A stretch of DNA of 64,000 bases from Symsagittifera roscoffensis. Lineage: Eukaryota; Xenacoelomorpha; Acoela; Convolutidae. This document shows positions 1 to 12,671 of the stretch, piece by piece. The stretch covers positions 30,366,141-30,430,140 of the forward strand of contig NC_087071.1 in NCBI RefSeq assembly GCF_963678635.1, written 5' to 3'. Position 1 is the first letter of the stretch. Every line of letters begins with the position of its first letter. Made by a program: the position numbers and the translations under genes. A model generated the notes under the pieces. It saw only the letters and a program-made list of their open reading frames with translations. It was not told where the DNA came from and searched no databases.

Positions 1-1501
1 TCAGTGATCATAAAGTCAAAAATTTTGTTGTTTTGAGTAAATTTAATTAGGTTCAAGTTAAGAAAAAATTAAGGCCAACTATCAAACCTGTCGAGCAAAA
101 CTAGCAAAAATTGGGGACATTCATTTTAAAACTATTCACATTAGCTTAACTTAAACTCATTATAAAAATATTTTCTCGATAGAGTATAAAAACGCCTTCT
201 CACGTATTTTGAAGTTTATAAAAAAATTTCGAAAAACAAAGTTAGATACATTAAAAGGCAGTCGAGCAGTCGAGACGTTGAGGGCTTCGATTCAGTCTCA
301 ATTGTATCAATTGTAATTATAAGTCTGACTTTTTTCCACAGAAGTTTTCAAATTGATCCCATTTCGCGTTTCCCAAGTTCAAGGTTCTTTTCTGCTTTTT
401 GAGCTTATTTTGAACAGTTATTTGATGTCGTGTGCAGTAATGCACTTTTGCATAGTGAACAAACGCACCATTCAGAACTCATTAGTTTTTCATGCTTTGT
501 ACGGAAGAAAAAATCGCACTTAGCCATAATAGCACTCAAAGATTTTGTGAAAGTCGAAAATTTCTAATGTGGGCGGGAAGCGAGTATTTTAGGTAAAAGT
601 TCCAAGTTCAATTATAGCTAAGAAACGTATGAGTATGAAAATGTTTCTGGATTTACTTTGAATAGGTTTAAATTGGATTAAAATTTGAGCTAATAAAAAT
701 CTCGGTCATATTTGACAGAGAGTTGTTTTAGATTCTGGGCAAGTCGGTGTAGAAAAAGTTGAGATTGTGCCGTTTATCCCTAAGGACAAAAATGACCTAA
801 CTCCAACCTACGTCTATTAACAAACTTTTCAGGAAATTAGTTTTATGCTATTGTCACGCTCTTTCTAATCAAGACATCTCTTGATTCATGTGGCAAAATG
901 GTGCTTTAATTTTTCAGGAAAACTTTCAACTTATTGGTTTTGTTCAAATGATGAATTGATTGAAATGGTTGAAATTATTTTGTTATATATGTTAAAACTT
1001 GATTTCTTCTTTTAAAGTCGCAGCCAGCAGTGAATAAAAATTATCGCATATTCTGGTATATGTAAACTTTCTTAATTAATTGTGAAAAAGAGTTTTTGAA
1101 AACGTGACAACAAAGATAAAAGTGCGAAAATAAGTATGTACGCTTTTTGATTAATAAAAAATTAACACCCCATAGAAGAGAAAGCTTCCAAGTATGATGT
1201 TTTTCAAAAATAATTTTAATGTCTGGCCGGATATGCTCTCAGTGTACAAAGCAAAAAAAAAACTCAAGTTACGTTTGTTTAAAAAAATGCAGTCCAGTTC
1301 TTCATATTGTTTGAAACTTGATTTTGCCTATTGTCTTATTTTTTTAAAAAGAAAATGAAGAAAGTTCACAACAGAGTTAATTTTTTATAAAATTGTTGGT
1401 CATTGACAAAGCAAAGTTCTGCTGAAAAAAGGCTTCTCCTAAAAAGAACTTCTGCCTAATGTTTTGAAATCATATTGAAATTGAAAACGATTTAGTTTAT
1501 T
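1..1501. other. AT-rich sequence, no gene recognised
   Basis: No open frame of convincing length or protein similarity is visible on either strand. A short stretch near 1136-1185 (a 'taacaccccata' word with neighbours) weakly resembles the interior of the CCCGGG-ended transposon family described at 23585 and 29431, and may be a fossil of it. Nothing else is identified. Confidence 0.6.
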
Positions 1502-2019
1502 GTTCCGACTTTCGATACGAAAGTAACGGAATATTTGTGCTCGGGGTGGGTTTTTTTTCTTCAGACAAATTTCGACTTTTTAACTAGCCAATTTTGACGG
1601 AATTTTTTATATCATTCGAAAGATATTGTTGTCCTAAGCTCAAATTTGAAAAGATATTTTGCCTGTGATAACTTTTCGTAAAAGTATAGGGGTTTAAAGG
1701 TTGCCAATTTGGTGCAATTACCGCGCGATAGATTTCGCGCTATTAACGCGTAAGCGGAGAGTTAATCCGTCTTAAAATCCATTTCTAATTGGTTGGAAGA
1801 AGCTTATTTGCCTTAATTGATTTGTCACAAGGAGCGAAATCTATCCTTTTGTAAATTTTATGGCGTGTGGGGAGATGATTTTCACAAAAAGTTTCAAATT
1901 TTAGAAAAAAAACTTTCTCTCTGTTTTATTACATTTAATTTTTAAATGTTATTACTGATCCATAAACCCTTAAAGGCAGTCGGAACATTAAGAGCTTCGC
2001 CCTGATACGAGCACTCTTG
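1502..2019 (+). mobile_element. HINE-like non-autonomous rolling-circle element, copy 1
   Basis: Begins GTTCCGACTTTCGATACG and ends GCACTCTTG inside TTGTT-type flanks. It carries the family hallmarks: a palindrome ACTTTCG-ATA-CGAAAGT just inside the 5' end, an internal NTTAACGCG-rich core, and AGTCGGAAC (the inverted 5' terminus) about 33 bases before the 3' end. The 3' hairpin is slightly mutated here (AAGAGC instead of CAGGGC). It is 518 bp long and encodes no protein. The family call rests on terminal structure and on pre-insertion sites seen elsewhere in the window. A classical MITE is the main alternative, but no target duplication is seen. Confidence 0.8.
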
Positions 2020-2094
2020 TTTATTATCGACTTGAATGACTGAATGTAGCGAAATTATTAGCAACAAGCAACTGTTTAACGGGTGGCGGACATC

Positions 2095-2524
2095 AAGCCG
2101 ACGGGACGTCAAGCCGAATCGTAAAATTAAGGAGTTCAAGCCGAAAATTTTCTCATTAAGTCATGAAGTGTGATTAATTTCAAAATTTCTTTGAAGAATT
2201 TCTCAACTTCATGATCTTTCTTTGGTAATTATTGGCGTTTTCATATCATTTAAGCCTCCAAATGATGTTAAGGAAAATTGAAAAATAGAACGCGGTTGAA
2301 GATTATTTTCTTGTTTACAATTTATGCATTTCAGAAACCGTTTCGTGTTATTAGCGGATGCCAATCCTAAGTGATTCAGTGTCATAAACAAATCTTATTA
2401 TGGACTAAACTTCCCAAAATTTTTGAAAAGCAACGTTTTACAGATGAAAAAATAGTGATTTTGAGTGCTTGTAAAGTTCAAATTATGGACTGAAGTCCCT
2501 TCTGCTTGATGTCCCGGCTGATTC
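2095..2524. mobile_element. Candidate MITE with GGGACRTCAAGC termini
   Basis: The left side (2097-2120) and the reverse complement of the right side (2500-2523) share GCCG-GGACRTCAAGC with one small gap and a few mismatches. Extra copies of the CATCAAGCCG / GTTCAAGCCG word lie at 2091 and 2130. The interior is AT-rich and non-coding, with a repeated 'attatggact' word near each end. No target duplication could be assigned, so the exact ends are uncertain. Confidence 0.4.
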
Positions 2525-2658
2525 AACTAAGACATTTTTATCCTTGAAAAACTCACATTTTGTCTCCTGGTGTTTTTACGCATCATGTTGACATTGTTTA
2601 GTTTTCATACGGGCCTTCATGTTGTCAAGATAAAACAATGATAGTTAAAAAACTGTTT

Positions 2659-2862
2659 GGATCTACTTAGCAAATGCCCCCTCCCCTTTCAAGAATAGGG
2701 GGCGATTGTTAAAGAGATTAAGTTGTTGAATTTTCGGCCAATCAGATTGCAGCAAAATTTGAATTTTAAATTCAGCGCTCTATTGCTAATTTACTGCTTT
2801 TCTTTATAGGGGTGGCAATTCCTTAGTAGATGCCTGAGGGAGGTCGATTGTTAAGTAGATCC
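2659..2862. mobile_element. Short TIR element with 8 bp target duplication (hAT-like MITE)
   Basis: The 204 bp element begins GGATCTACTTAGCAA and ends TTGTTAAGTAGATCC; the inverted ends match at 14 of 15 positions. It is bounded on both sides by the direct 8-mer AACTGTTT (2651-2658 and 2863-2870), a perfect target duplication. Eight-base duplications are typical of hAT transposons, though other superfamilies also make them. Internal short repeats (GATTGTTAA near 2704 and 2845) lie close to the ends. There is no coding capacity. Confidence 0.7.
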
Positions 2863-2870
2863 AACTGTTT

Positions 2871-3783
2871 CAATATGACTGAAATTGATCAAGAGAAATT
2901 ATCCACATAAAAAAAGCTCGTGAGTAGCTTCAATCTAAAGCTTTTTTCAACAAAGTAGAAAATTCAAAAATTCTTTTGATTAAAACAAGGATACACGTAT
3001 CAGACCGAAGCCTACTAGCTTTCAATTGATATAGAAATTGTAATTGTTTGTTAACGGAAAAATTTAGTTGTTAACGGAAAGTTTTTTTAATTTTTAATGA
3101 AGATGTCGACTCTCTGAGCTTAAATGAAAAAGTTTTTTCTTTTCTGACGTACCAATTGATTTTTCTGGGGGGGTTTGATAATTGACACAATGGGCGTATT
3201 CTGTACTAGTTAAGTACGCTTCGAAGATTTTCAGCTTTCAGCTTTCAGCAGAAATCTTAAAGCGAAATGAAATGTTTGGTGATTATCCAGTAGTATAAAC
3301 TTTCCAAAATTGAAACGAGACAAGTTAATTGCTCTTATCTAAATCTTAAACGACTCAGTTTGTAAAATGCAGTATTTGATATGAACAGTCCAAAATCTAT
3401 AAATTATAAAAAAAAATATCGTGTTGAACATTTTCGGGAATGTTTTTGGACTGAAAATTTTAGATCTTATGGGATTTCACCGGTTCACACGGTTGTTTGT
3501 TCATACACTTTTTAGTCAAACCCTTCATTTATTCGAATTAACGGGGGAGTGGAAGAATTTGATATTAGAGAGCAGTCTTGTTGATTTTAATGCCTGTTTT
3601 ACAAACTAATGCAACGGTAGCGATATTAGTATTATTTATATAAATCAAAACATGAAGACAAAGATGAGCCGCTTACTGGCCGAACGGCACACACTGTTCC
3701 GAATACAGCCAACTTGAAAAGCAAAACTGCATCAAAAGAGTTGTTTCTCAATGAAATCATTTTTGCCCACTTAAAAAAAAAAA
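2871..3783. other. AT-rich sequence, no gene recognised
   Basis: Only small direct repeats are seen, for example 'ttgttaacggaaa' twice near 3049-3085 and a triple 'tttcagc' near 3231-3248. The short open frames here are no longer than chance would give at this base composition. Confidence 0.55.
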
Positions 3784-4075
3784 GGGCGAGTTTTTTTGCT
3801 CGGGTACTTTTTTGTTCCAGACCAAGTTTGACTTTTAACTAGCCGTTTTGAGCATTTTTTTGAAAAAATCTAAAAGGTAATGACCAACTGAGCATAAAAT
3901 ATAAAAGATATTTTACTCGTGATCTTTTTTGTATAGTGTTGGAAGTTTGAAAAACGCCAAATTGGCTTATATGAGTGAATTACAACGCGAGATTTTTGTG
4001 CTATTAACACGTAAGCGGCTAATTGAACCCACTCATAAATCTTCCAAATTGAACTGAACATGAAAATTGGAGTAA
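3784..4075 (+). mobile_element. Degraded HINE-like element, copy 2 (interior only)
   Basis: This aligns by eye with the interior of the 540 bp family: 'gctcggg', a T-run, 'ttgacttttaactagcc', then 'gatatttt..c.tgatc', and the core 'gtgctattaacacgtaagcgg'. Both termini are lost or unrecognisable, and substitutions are much denser than in the copies at 26683 or 62232, so this is an older insertion. Confidence 0.65.
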
Positions 4076-4297
4076 TAGTTCAAAACTAGGTTGTGAAAAA
4101 CTGTCAATTTCAAAACGAAGAGAAATCTATTGAAACAAAACCTAAAAGCGTAGAATTTTTACTTAAATTTTTATAAACAAACTGCCTTCACATTGAAATA
4201 AGATAACAATTGTTTCCTCTGCTGTTTCAAAACGGAGAAATCACTTGGCAGGGGTGATTGGGAACCCACGACAATATCCATTGTGTTAGAAGATCAG

Positions 4298-4806
4298 CGA
4301 GACTGATCGTATCAGGGCGAAGCCCTACAAGTTCTGACTGCCTTTGATGGTCTATGAAGCAGTAATAACATGATAAAAAATAAAAGTAATAAAAAAATGA
4401 AGTTTTTTGTTTTAAACTTGATTTTTTTTTGTAAAAATCAATCTCCATACGCCATTTGAAGTCAAAGTGATAGAGTTTGCTCCTATTAATAATCGGTTAG
4501 GGCAAAATAGCTTTCTCCATTTAATATGGAACAATTAAAGCTCCGCTTACGTATTTATGGCGCGACATATATCGACCGTTAATTGCCCCAAATTGGCCAA
4601 AATGGCAATCTTTAAAACCCTATAATTTGCGAAAAATGATCACAAGTCAAATATTTTCTCAAGTTTGAGCTCAAGACAATATGGTCTTTTGAACGATATA
4701 AAAAATTTTGTCAAAAATAGCAAGATATCAATTCGAAATTTGTCCGAAGAAAAAAAAACAACCCCGTGCAAAAATTTTCCGTTTTTTTCATTACGAAAGT
4801 CGAAAC
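4298..4806 (-). mobile_element. HINE-like element, copy 3
   Basis: In minus orientation it starts CGAGACTGATCGTATC (consensus CAAGACTGCTCG), keeps the hairpin CAGGGC-GAA-GCCCT, and ends GAAAGTCGAAAC followed by an A-rich flank. The core with the lower-GC 'gcgcgacatatatcg' motif is retained. It is 509 bp and moderately diverged, with no coding capacity. Confidence 0.78.
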
Positions 4807-4900
4807 AACAACGCGATTAAATTGTAAGGCTTAGTTTTCCAATTGGATATTGAACTGTCAACACAACAACTGCGTCCAAAAGATAGTTTTTTTTCAGAAC

Positions 4901-5814
4901 CCCGGGTTGAGCACCATGCACCGAAAATGCTGACTATACAATTCCATACATCAAGTGTATGGAAAAACGCTTGAAATACAATTTTTTACAACTTCGAAAA
5001 ATGGTTGAAAAAAGATGCAATCTAAATTGTGAGGCTGTTTGATTTTAATAAAACAATCTGGGGATTAACTAACCGAGGTTTTTGTATTTTGAAAAAAAAC
5101 GCTTATCATGCAATTCTCCTACATGGAAATTGTACAACTAGCATTTTTTTGATGGCAACACACATTATTTTCCGAGTACTTTTATTTTTATTTGGTTTTT
5201 TTAACCGCAATTCGACTTTTGTAAGCAAACAAACCTTTTTCAAAAAAACTTCGTTTCATGCAAAAATGTTTTTTTTTTGTGTGCATAAGGTAGTCCCGGA
5301 TGCACTAATACTGGATGTTTTTTCCTTTTCGCCTTCATTTTTTCAAAATCACTAAAAAATCCTATTTATTTTGTTGGCAAGTTTTTGCATGCTTTGATTA
5401 ATTTCCGATAATTTAAAAAAACTTTAAATGTTGATTGATGAAAAGTTTTGCTGAATATTTAAAAAATTGTTACTTTCCTTACAAAATTTGTGGAAGACAA
5501 ATCATATAAGCTCAAAGACAATCCAGGTCGTTTTCTATGCATTGTAAATGCAAGACCATCCAACCTTTGGTGCTTTTAGTAAATCAAGGTCTTTCTCACT
5601 TGCGTTCGGTTATGAACACAACCCAAATTTTTTCAGAAGTTAATTATAGAAATAAAATCAAACTTTTTGTTTATGGAAAATACTTTCATACATGGAAAAA
5701 TGCATATCAAAGAAGTTTCATACATTTTTGTACGTATGGAATTGTATAGAATTGAATGTTAAGAAATTTTTCTTATATGTAAATTGTATGATGAGAAGTT
5801 TTGATCAACCCGGG
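4901..5814 (+). mobile_element. CCCGGG-ended TIR transposon (TA-target type), copy B1
   Basis: Starts CCCGGGTTGAGCACC and ends GATCAACCCGGG. Inside are many copies, in both orientations, of words like 'atcatacaattcc' and 'tggaaattgtat'. The 914 bp element is non-coding. The flanking TA expected from the better preserved copies (23585, 29431) has mutated here, so this is an older copy. The short open frames inside (such as 5029-5355) are not conserved in the other copies and are not genes. Confidence 0.75.
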
Positions 5815-7054
5815 ATTGTTAGCCTCGGCTTTAGAAAAATAGTTTTTATTTTAAAAATGTGAAATTCAAATAAAAAACATGAGACAAATTATCTGCTCAA
5901 CTTTTATCGCGGGTTACTTAAATTTGAATTAAAAAACCTCAGATGAAAAATTCTTTGTGATATTTTCAACTTCTGTTGAGAAATCTTTTCAAATTATGAT
6001 GTATTAATTTCGGAAATTCTGATATATTGAATGTGAATTGTCCGTTCTTTCAATAATCAACATTATGCAGTTGACAAAATTGAACTTCTGTTCAGACCTC
6101 AATCTATTTTTCCCAGTAGGAAATCTTGCGTGCTGTTTTGTACTAATTTTGCTAATTTTACTTATATATTTTTTTTGTATTATCGACTTCATCTCCAAAC
6201 AGTTTCTTTAACGCAGGTCAGTCATATAATATGTGATTTACAAGTATTGCAGTAAATAGATTTTCCTCTGAGGCGTAAGAAAATTGGATTAAAATTTAAC
6301 TGAAATTCAGTACTGTTTCAGTGAGGCAGCAGTAGAAATGCAGATCCGTGCTAATACTTCTTTAGCTGTGATTACAATTTAAAATTTTAAAAAAATCCGA
6401 TCATAAAAGTGTACTAACTTTGTTTCGTTCCCTGACAGAGTTGATATAAAATTTTTGATTAAGTTAGTCAATACTATTCAATGAAATAACAGAGTTACTT
6501 TATTCTTAACAAATGATGCAGAAATGCATATGCCGACGCATTTTCCAAAATAATATAGTCGGTTCAACCATCATATTTGGTAATTTGAGATTGAAACACT
6601 TTATTAGTTTTCCGAATACTTCAAATTTTTTTTGCAGATCTCAGAGATGAGTGTACAAGTTGTTTTTAGATCTAAATTTTTTTAAAAAACCCTGTCTCAT
6701 TTTGCCGATTGTTGAGGAAAAAAAGGGATATATAGCTCGGCGTGTTTTTTTATTCCGACCACTTTTAGACAACTCTGGTCCCTCGGGGGAATATTCTCTT
6801 GATCTGCATATGACCAGCCGAGTGTGCGCACTACTGCCACTACCATGGTAACCTGTCATGACTATGACTAACACTGCTTGTTTTGTCATTCCGCACTATA
6901 TATATAATAGATTCAATTTGAATTAAAGCAGCTAATTGGTTTTATTAACTCCATCCACGACTCAAATTGCAACAGTTAACTTCTGATATTATCAGCCTAG
7001 CATTCATAATTTTGCCAAAATTTATTTACTAAGTCATCCGAGACCAATTAAAGT
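5815..7054. other. AT-rich sequence, no gene recognised
   Basis: Nothing convincing is seen. A local patch at 6720-6900 has mixed composition and is open on both strands for 66-82 codons, followed by an alternating TATATATATA stretch at 6898-6908. I could not relate it to any repeat in the window or to any known protein. Confidence 0.5.
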
Positions 7055-7091
7055 GAATTCAGAACATTTCGGGTTTTGCCCTGATACGAGC
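7055..7091 (+). mobile_element. 3' terminal fragment of a HINE-like element
   Basis: About 37 bases match the 3' end of the family (CAGAACATT...TTTTGCCCTGATACGAGCA), including half of the terminal hairpin. It lies 90 bp upstream of, and in opposite orientation to, the full copy at 7182. It may be a leftover of an older insertion. Confidence 0.55.
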
Positions 7092-7181
7092 ATCAATACT
7101 GAATTAACCGGATAAAACAAAATAAAAACAAATGGTTTAGGACACTTTTTTCTCAAATTTAATGTGAGCTTAAGCTAAAAA

Positions 7182-7721
7182 CAAGACTGCTCGTATCTGG
7201 GCGAAGCCCTGAATGTTCCGACTGCCTTTTAACGTTTATTGAGCAGCAGTAATAACATTAGAAAAATTAAATGAAACAAAATAAGTGAAATTTTTTTTTC
7301 TAAAACTTGAAATTTTTTATGGAAATCATCTCCACACACGCCATATTAAGTTATAATTGATAGATTTTGCTCCTAGTAACAAATCAATAATGGCAAACAA
7401 GCTTCGTTCAACAATTTGGAATGATTTCTCAGACGGATTAAATCTCCGCTTACCGCGTTAATAGCGCGAATTATATCGCGCGTTTATTGTTCCAAACTGG
7501 TCACAATGGTCAAAATGGCAATCTTTAAACCCTCATAACTTTACAAAAAATAATCACAGGTAAAATATCTTTTCAAATTTAAGGCTCATGACAACAATAC
7601 CTTTCGAATGATATAAAAATTTCGTCAAAAATGGCTAGTTAAAAAGTCGAAATTTGTCTGAAGAAAAAAAACCCCACCCCGAGCACAAATATTCCATTAC
7701 TTTCGTATCGAAAGTCGGAAC
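7182..7721 (-). mobile_element. HINE-like element, copy 4
   Basis: The minus-orientation start CAAGACTGCTCGTATC, hairpin, inner GTTCCGACTGCC and end GAAAGTCGGAAC are all present, with A-rich flanks on both sides (TAAAAA before, AATAAT after). The element is 540 bp, close to the family's full length, and non-coding. Confidence 0.82.
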
Positions 7722-8871
7722 AATAATGAAAACAAAAAAGATTTGGGTGTTTTTTCAAATATTTCGGCTGCAGTATTTGGAAAATGTTCAAACCAAAATC
7801 CTACCCTCGAAGCGGGTCAACTCAATTGGTTCATTTTGAAGAAATGAAACAAAGTCTCATTTTAGGTTTGAATTTTTACCAAATAATTTGCACTATCAAA
7901 TGCTGGATAGATTTCAAACAGTTTATGTCTTTGTTAGTTTTTGTCCAAACTCAATTGAATTTGAGAGAAACTGAGCTGTAACTTGGATTTATCGTTTTAA
8001 TCGATTATAATAATATCATATATCATAACTATAGAAGCTATATGTTCAGCACAAATTGTAATAAACATTGCGAAAACAAAAAAAAATTGACCTTGATGAA
8101 ATATATCAGAACAAATGTTGACCAATTTTCGCTGCCTATGCAAACTGAATGACTCCAAAAAACCTAGTTTTTGTGAAATGAGAGAGAAACCAAAAAAACT
8201 TGTTTTGAAAACACCCTGCTTTTCACCAGATAGTATAAAAACGAAAATGAGTCCTAAAACAGCAGTAGTGTTTTTTCTGAGTTTCCGCCGAAATACCTTT
8301 ATTAAAATTTATCTATCATTGATCCCATAATTAACCTGAATAATGTTGAAAATTATGAAGAAGGTAGATCCAAAAAAAAAACGAACACTGGCTGATGTAT
8401 GTTGCAGTTCTGCATGCCCGAATATTGTTGTTGTTTTATTGTAGTTGAAGCAGTACTGGTTTGCTATGCGAAATTTATACGGGAAAACGTTTAAAGGTAC
8501 TAGAGGAAATCCTTTATTAAAAAACATGATTTATTGAATAAGGAAACCTTTGATGATCTTGATTTTAATAGACGAAAATCTTATAACTTTTTGATTAGTG
8601 CTGAATAATGCTCAAAGAAGTTTAATTGAAAATACGCATTTTAGCTTTTAACTATTTCCTCTCGGACATTTCCCCCTCGAGGATTCCACTCCCTCAATAC
8701 CCATAAAGTCTCCCCTTTGATACTGAACGACATCAATGCTTGCCCGCCGACTCTATTTTGCTCCTAGGCGTCACTGTATAAATTGAGGAGAGCTCTTTTA
8801 TCTTAAACGCTTCCAAACTGGTTTTTAGTCTTTCTTTTCTACAAAACATCGCCTGCCAAGAAAAATGCTTC
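7722..8871. other. AT-rich sequence, no gene recognised
   Basis: No protein-like frame is seen. A slightly GC-richer patch at 8650-8800 contains a TATAAATT word (8777). Nothing downstream looks transcribed, because the (TATC)n array begins about 90 bp later. Confidence 0.5.
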
Positions 8872-10231
<1,360 letters not shown>

Positions 10232-10445
10232 TGATAAAATGTTACCTTGTTACAGCTAATTCTACTTAGTTACAGAAAAAATATGTTTAAAAAGTGAATT
10301 AATCTCAAAGTTAAAACATTAAAAAGTGAGAGAGCTTCCTCTCCGCCTGAGAGAATGAACATAACAAGGTCAAATCTAAACTAACCAATTAAAGTAATTT
10401 AAGATAAATTAATTGAATAAGAATAGAATGGTATGATTCACAACA
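10232..10445 (-). repeat. Putative 3' LTR of the Ty3/Gypsy element
   Basis: On the minus strand this begins TGTTGTGAATCATACC immediately after a purine tract AAGGGGGGAA, the usual polypurine tract then TG arrangement, and ends ...TTTTATCA at the microsatellite border. The inferred LTR is 214 bp with TG/CA ends. No matching 5' LTR is seen before or after the gap at 15836, so the boundary is inferred from structure, not from comparing two LTRs. Confidence 0.6.
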
Positions 10446-10455
10446 TTCCCCCCTT
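10446..10455 (-). other. Polypurine tract
   Basis: A purine run (minus strand AAGGGGGGAA) sits directly upstream of the inferred LTR start TGTTGTG. In LTR elements this tract primes plus-strand DNA synthesis. Its position between the pol frame and the LTR fits that role. Confidence 0.55.
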
Positions 10456-10760
10456 AGTGGGAAAAAATTAAACTGCTATAAAGCTTTAATACGTCACATG
10501 ACAACTGACCCTTTCCTCCCCCTAAAGGAGTCCACCGAGGACTGAAAAATTTTATGCTGCCCCATACCACAGTAAAAAATTTGATACTCCGAAGGAGTGA
10601 CTGTTTGGTAATGAGAATAGCACGATTTAAGATTCCGGCGGATTATGATCGGTTGACTAAAAAATAAAATTGAATTCCAACTGCACTGTAAAGAAGCACT
10701 GTAAAGAAGCACAAGAGTATAAACGAAAGTTTGAGTTTTAGTTCAACTTTAGAATTTCTC

Positions 10761-12311
10761 CTACTCCGCATTAAAGATTTCACTATCTAAATCTATATAG
10801 TTATCAAAACTATTCACAGCGTCTCTCAGGGATTCGTCCGTGGAAATCAGAGAGATTTGTTCTGAGGATGATGAGATCGCCGAGCCAGATGTACTTTCTT
10901 CCGATTGGATGTCAAAGGTAGGAGTCTGGATATCCGAAGGATTCTTTGTACTGATTAGTGGAGGAGAACCCGAACTGTCATTTTCGTCCAGTGATATGGG
11001 GTTTTTCGAGGAGCCGGGTTGGTTGTCGTTCTCGTCTTTAATATCTATGTACAACCTTTTACCGTAGAATTGGGGAGGCCCAACGTTTCGACTCGAACGT
11101 CTTAATATAGAATCATTACCGGTAATAGTGGTCTCCTTTGGATGACTTTCCTTAGTGGTAACATTTTCGTCTGAGGAATCTTCGATTTTGAAAATCGGAA
11201 ACTCAACTGAATTTTCTCCCTCCACTTTCTTCGTTTTATCCAACGGAGCATTTGAGCCTTCTGTCGTCACTGTAGTAGAGGTTTTGGTAGGTGGGTGGGA
11301 CATAGTATTGTTGTGAACTGCTGGTATTATACTGATTGGGCATTCCAATGGATTCATCGATTGAGGCTGTTCATCTAAAATCTCAGATTTTATGTTAGCT
11401 TGATATGTTTGAGGATCTAATGATGAGGTAGACTGTTCGTTAAAAATGTGGTTATCCGAAATGAGACGTTCTCTAATCATTTCCCTGCAGGGAAAACCAC
11501 CTGCGATCCACTCCCAATCACTAATGTCAGATGTATCTGACGGAATGAACATGGATTCATCACCTGCTAGATATCCAGTGTTAGAAGTCGAGGCTTTATT
11601 TCGGATTTGTCTGGGCTTGTAAGGTTTAGCTGATTGGTTTCTCACTCTAGTCCTAGTTTTGTCAGAAAGAGCCAGTTCTATTTGACTTCTCGTTTTAGGG
11701 CCTAATTTCCGCGTCTGTTGTGGCTTTGGCTTGGTAGTCTTTCTTGAACCTACGTGAAAATCAGGATTAGTGTAACGAGTTGTAGAAGATTTAGACTTCG
11801 GGATGGAAATGTCTGATTTTCTAATGACTTTTCCGTCGGATAGTTCGACCGCGGATTTCGATGAATTTATTATTTGCAGACCAAGTTGTATATAGAAGGG
11901 GTTTCTGTTTTTACTTCCTTTGGTCTTTCGAAGTATTTTACCTTTAAACGGGCTGTTTAGAGACACTCGGGAAGAAGAAGGTTTTGAAGCTGTAGGGTAA
12001 TCCGAATCGTATCTTTTCTCCAGTGGTGACTGGTTCTTCTTTGGTACTAAACTGTCTTTGTACCCGTCTTCGATCCGATCATCGGCATTCCAGTCGAGAG
12101 CCCTTTCCTTGCTTAAGATTGATTTCCCTTCGTCTAAAAATTCACCGGATAATTTACTAGATGCCAATTGTTTCCAGATCGTGTTCGGTTTTCTATTAAA
12201 ATGTATGTCGAACGATGAACATTTTGTTTTTGATTGAAAAGAAGAGCGTAAGTTCCAGATGAATCTTGAGATAAAGAGTTGTAAAATAGGTTTTTGTTGC
12301 TCTAGTGACAT
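10761..12311 (-). pseudogene. Gypsy pol 3' end: integrase C-terminal region with long disordered tail
   Basis: A 516-codon frame that starts within the integrase C-terminal part. Early residues include FNRKPNT (about 39-45), a motif commonly found downstream of the DDE core in Gypsy integrases. The region around residues 140-175 (VELSDGKVIRKSD) resembles the basic, chromatin-contacting C-terminal module of these integrases. The remainder, to residue 516, is rich in Ser, Thr, Pro, Asn and acidic residues and looks disordered. The frame is open although upstream RT, RNase H linker and integrase core are broken. The annotated Met is probably internal to a formerly continuous polyprotein. It could be a chance survivor of decay or a retained frame; no independent promoter is visible. 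Confidence 0.75.
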
Positions 12312-12390
12312 TGCTAGTAATTTAATTTTTACAGTATGTACAAGTTTTTCTACAAGACCGTTAGAAGGATGATCCCAACTGAATAAAATA

Positions 12391-12579
12391 TTAATTTGAT
12401 ATTAAAGAATTACAAAACAATTTAAAAGCCTGACTAGTAAAGCAAGACGCGTGGTCCACGCGAAGAGAATTAAGAATCCCATGGTGATAAAAATAATCTT
12501 GAAGAAATTCGATTACCGTATTTGATGACGTTGAAGATGTAATTTTAGCCGATGGAAATTTTGAGAACGGTCTATACAT
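12391..12579 (-). pseudogene. Gypsy integrase catalytic core remnant
   Basis: A 62-residue frame with the typical core stretch around the second catalytic Asp: an FPSAK start, a helix ending in HGI, then SLRVDHASCF, where the Asp is the second D of the D,D-35-E triad. The frame ends at residue 62, before the catalytic Glu. The continuation toward 12311 is interrupted, so the enzyme cannot be made. The neighbouring zinc-binding domain is in a separate frame at 12672-13181. Confidence 0.75.
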
Positions 12580-12671
12580 AATAAAATGTATTTAATCGTT
12601 CCCCAGGTGTTGTCTAATGGGCCGGCAAAATCAAGATCAAGTTCCTCGTTAGGTTCGGATAAGGTAGGAAG

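Noticed and set aside
1502-2019. HINE-like family considered as solo LTRs
   Set aside because: No TG...CA ends, no fixed-length target duplication at the three empty sites, and asymmetric inverted repeats with a terminal hairpin are not LTR features.
1502-2019. HINE-like family considered as classical Helitrons
   Set aside because: Lacks the 5' TC and 3' CTRR ends and insertion between A and T; the T|T target and asymmetric repeats fit the Helentron branch better.
5029-5355. 108-codon frame
   Set aside because: Lies within a CCCGGG-ended transposon; poly-Phe rich and not conserved in copies B2 or B3.
8777-8784. TATAAATT as a promoter
   Set aside because: Single short word in AT-rich DNA, followed by the microsatellite; no transcript unit downstream.
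10494-10712. 72-codon frame between Gypsy pol and LTR as an env gene
   Set aside because: Too short, no signal peptide or membrane segment, and it overlaps the 3' untranslated region before the purine tract.
10840-11067. Plus-strand 75-codon frame opposite the Gypsy 516-codon frame
   Set aside because: Antisense shadow of the retroelement frame.
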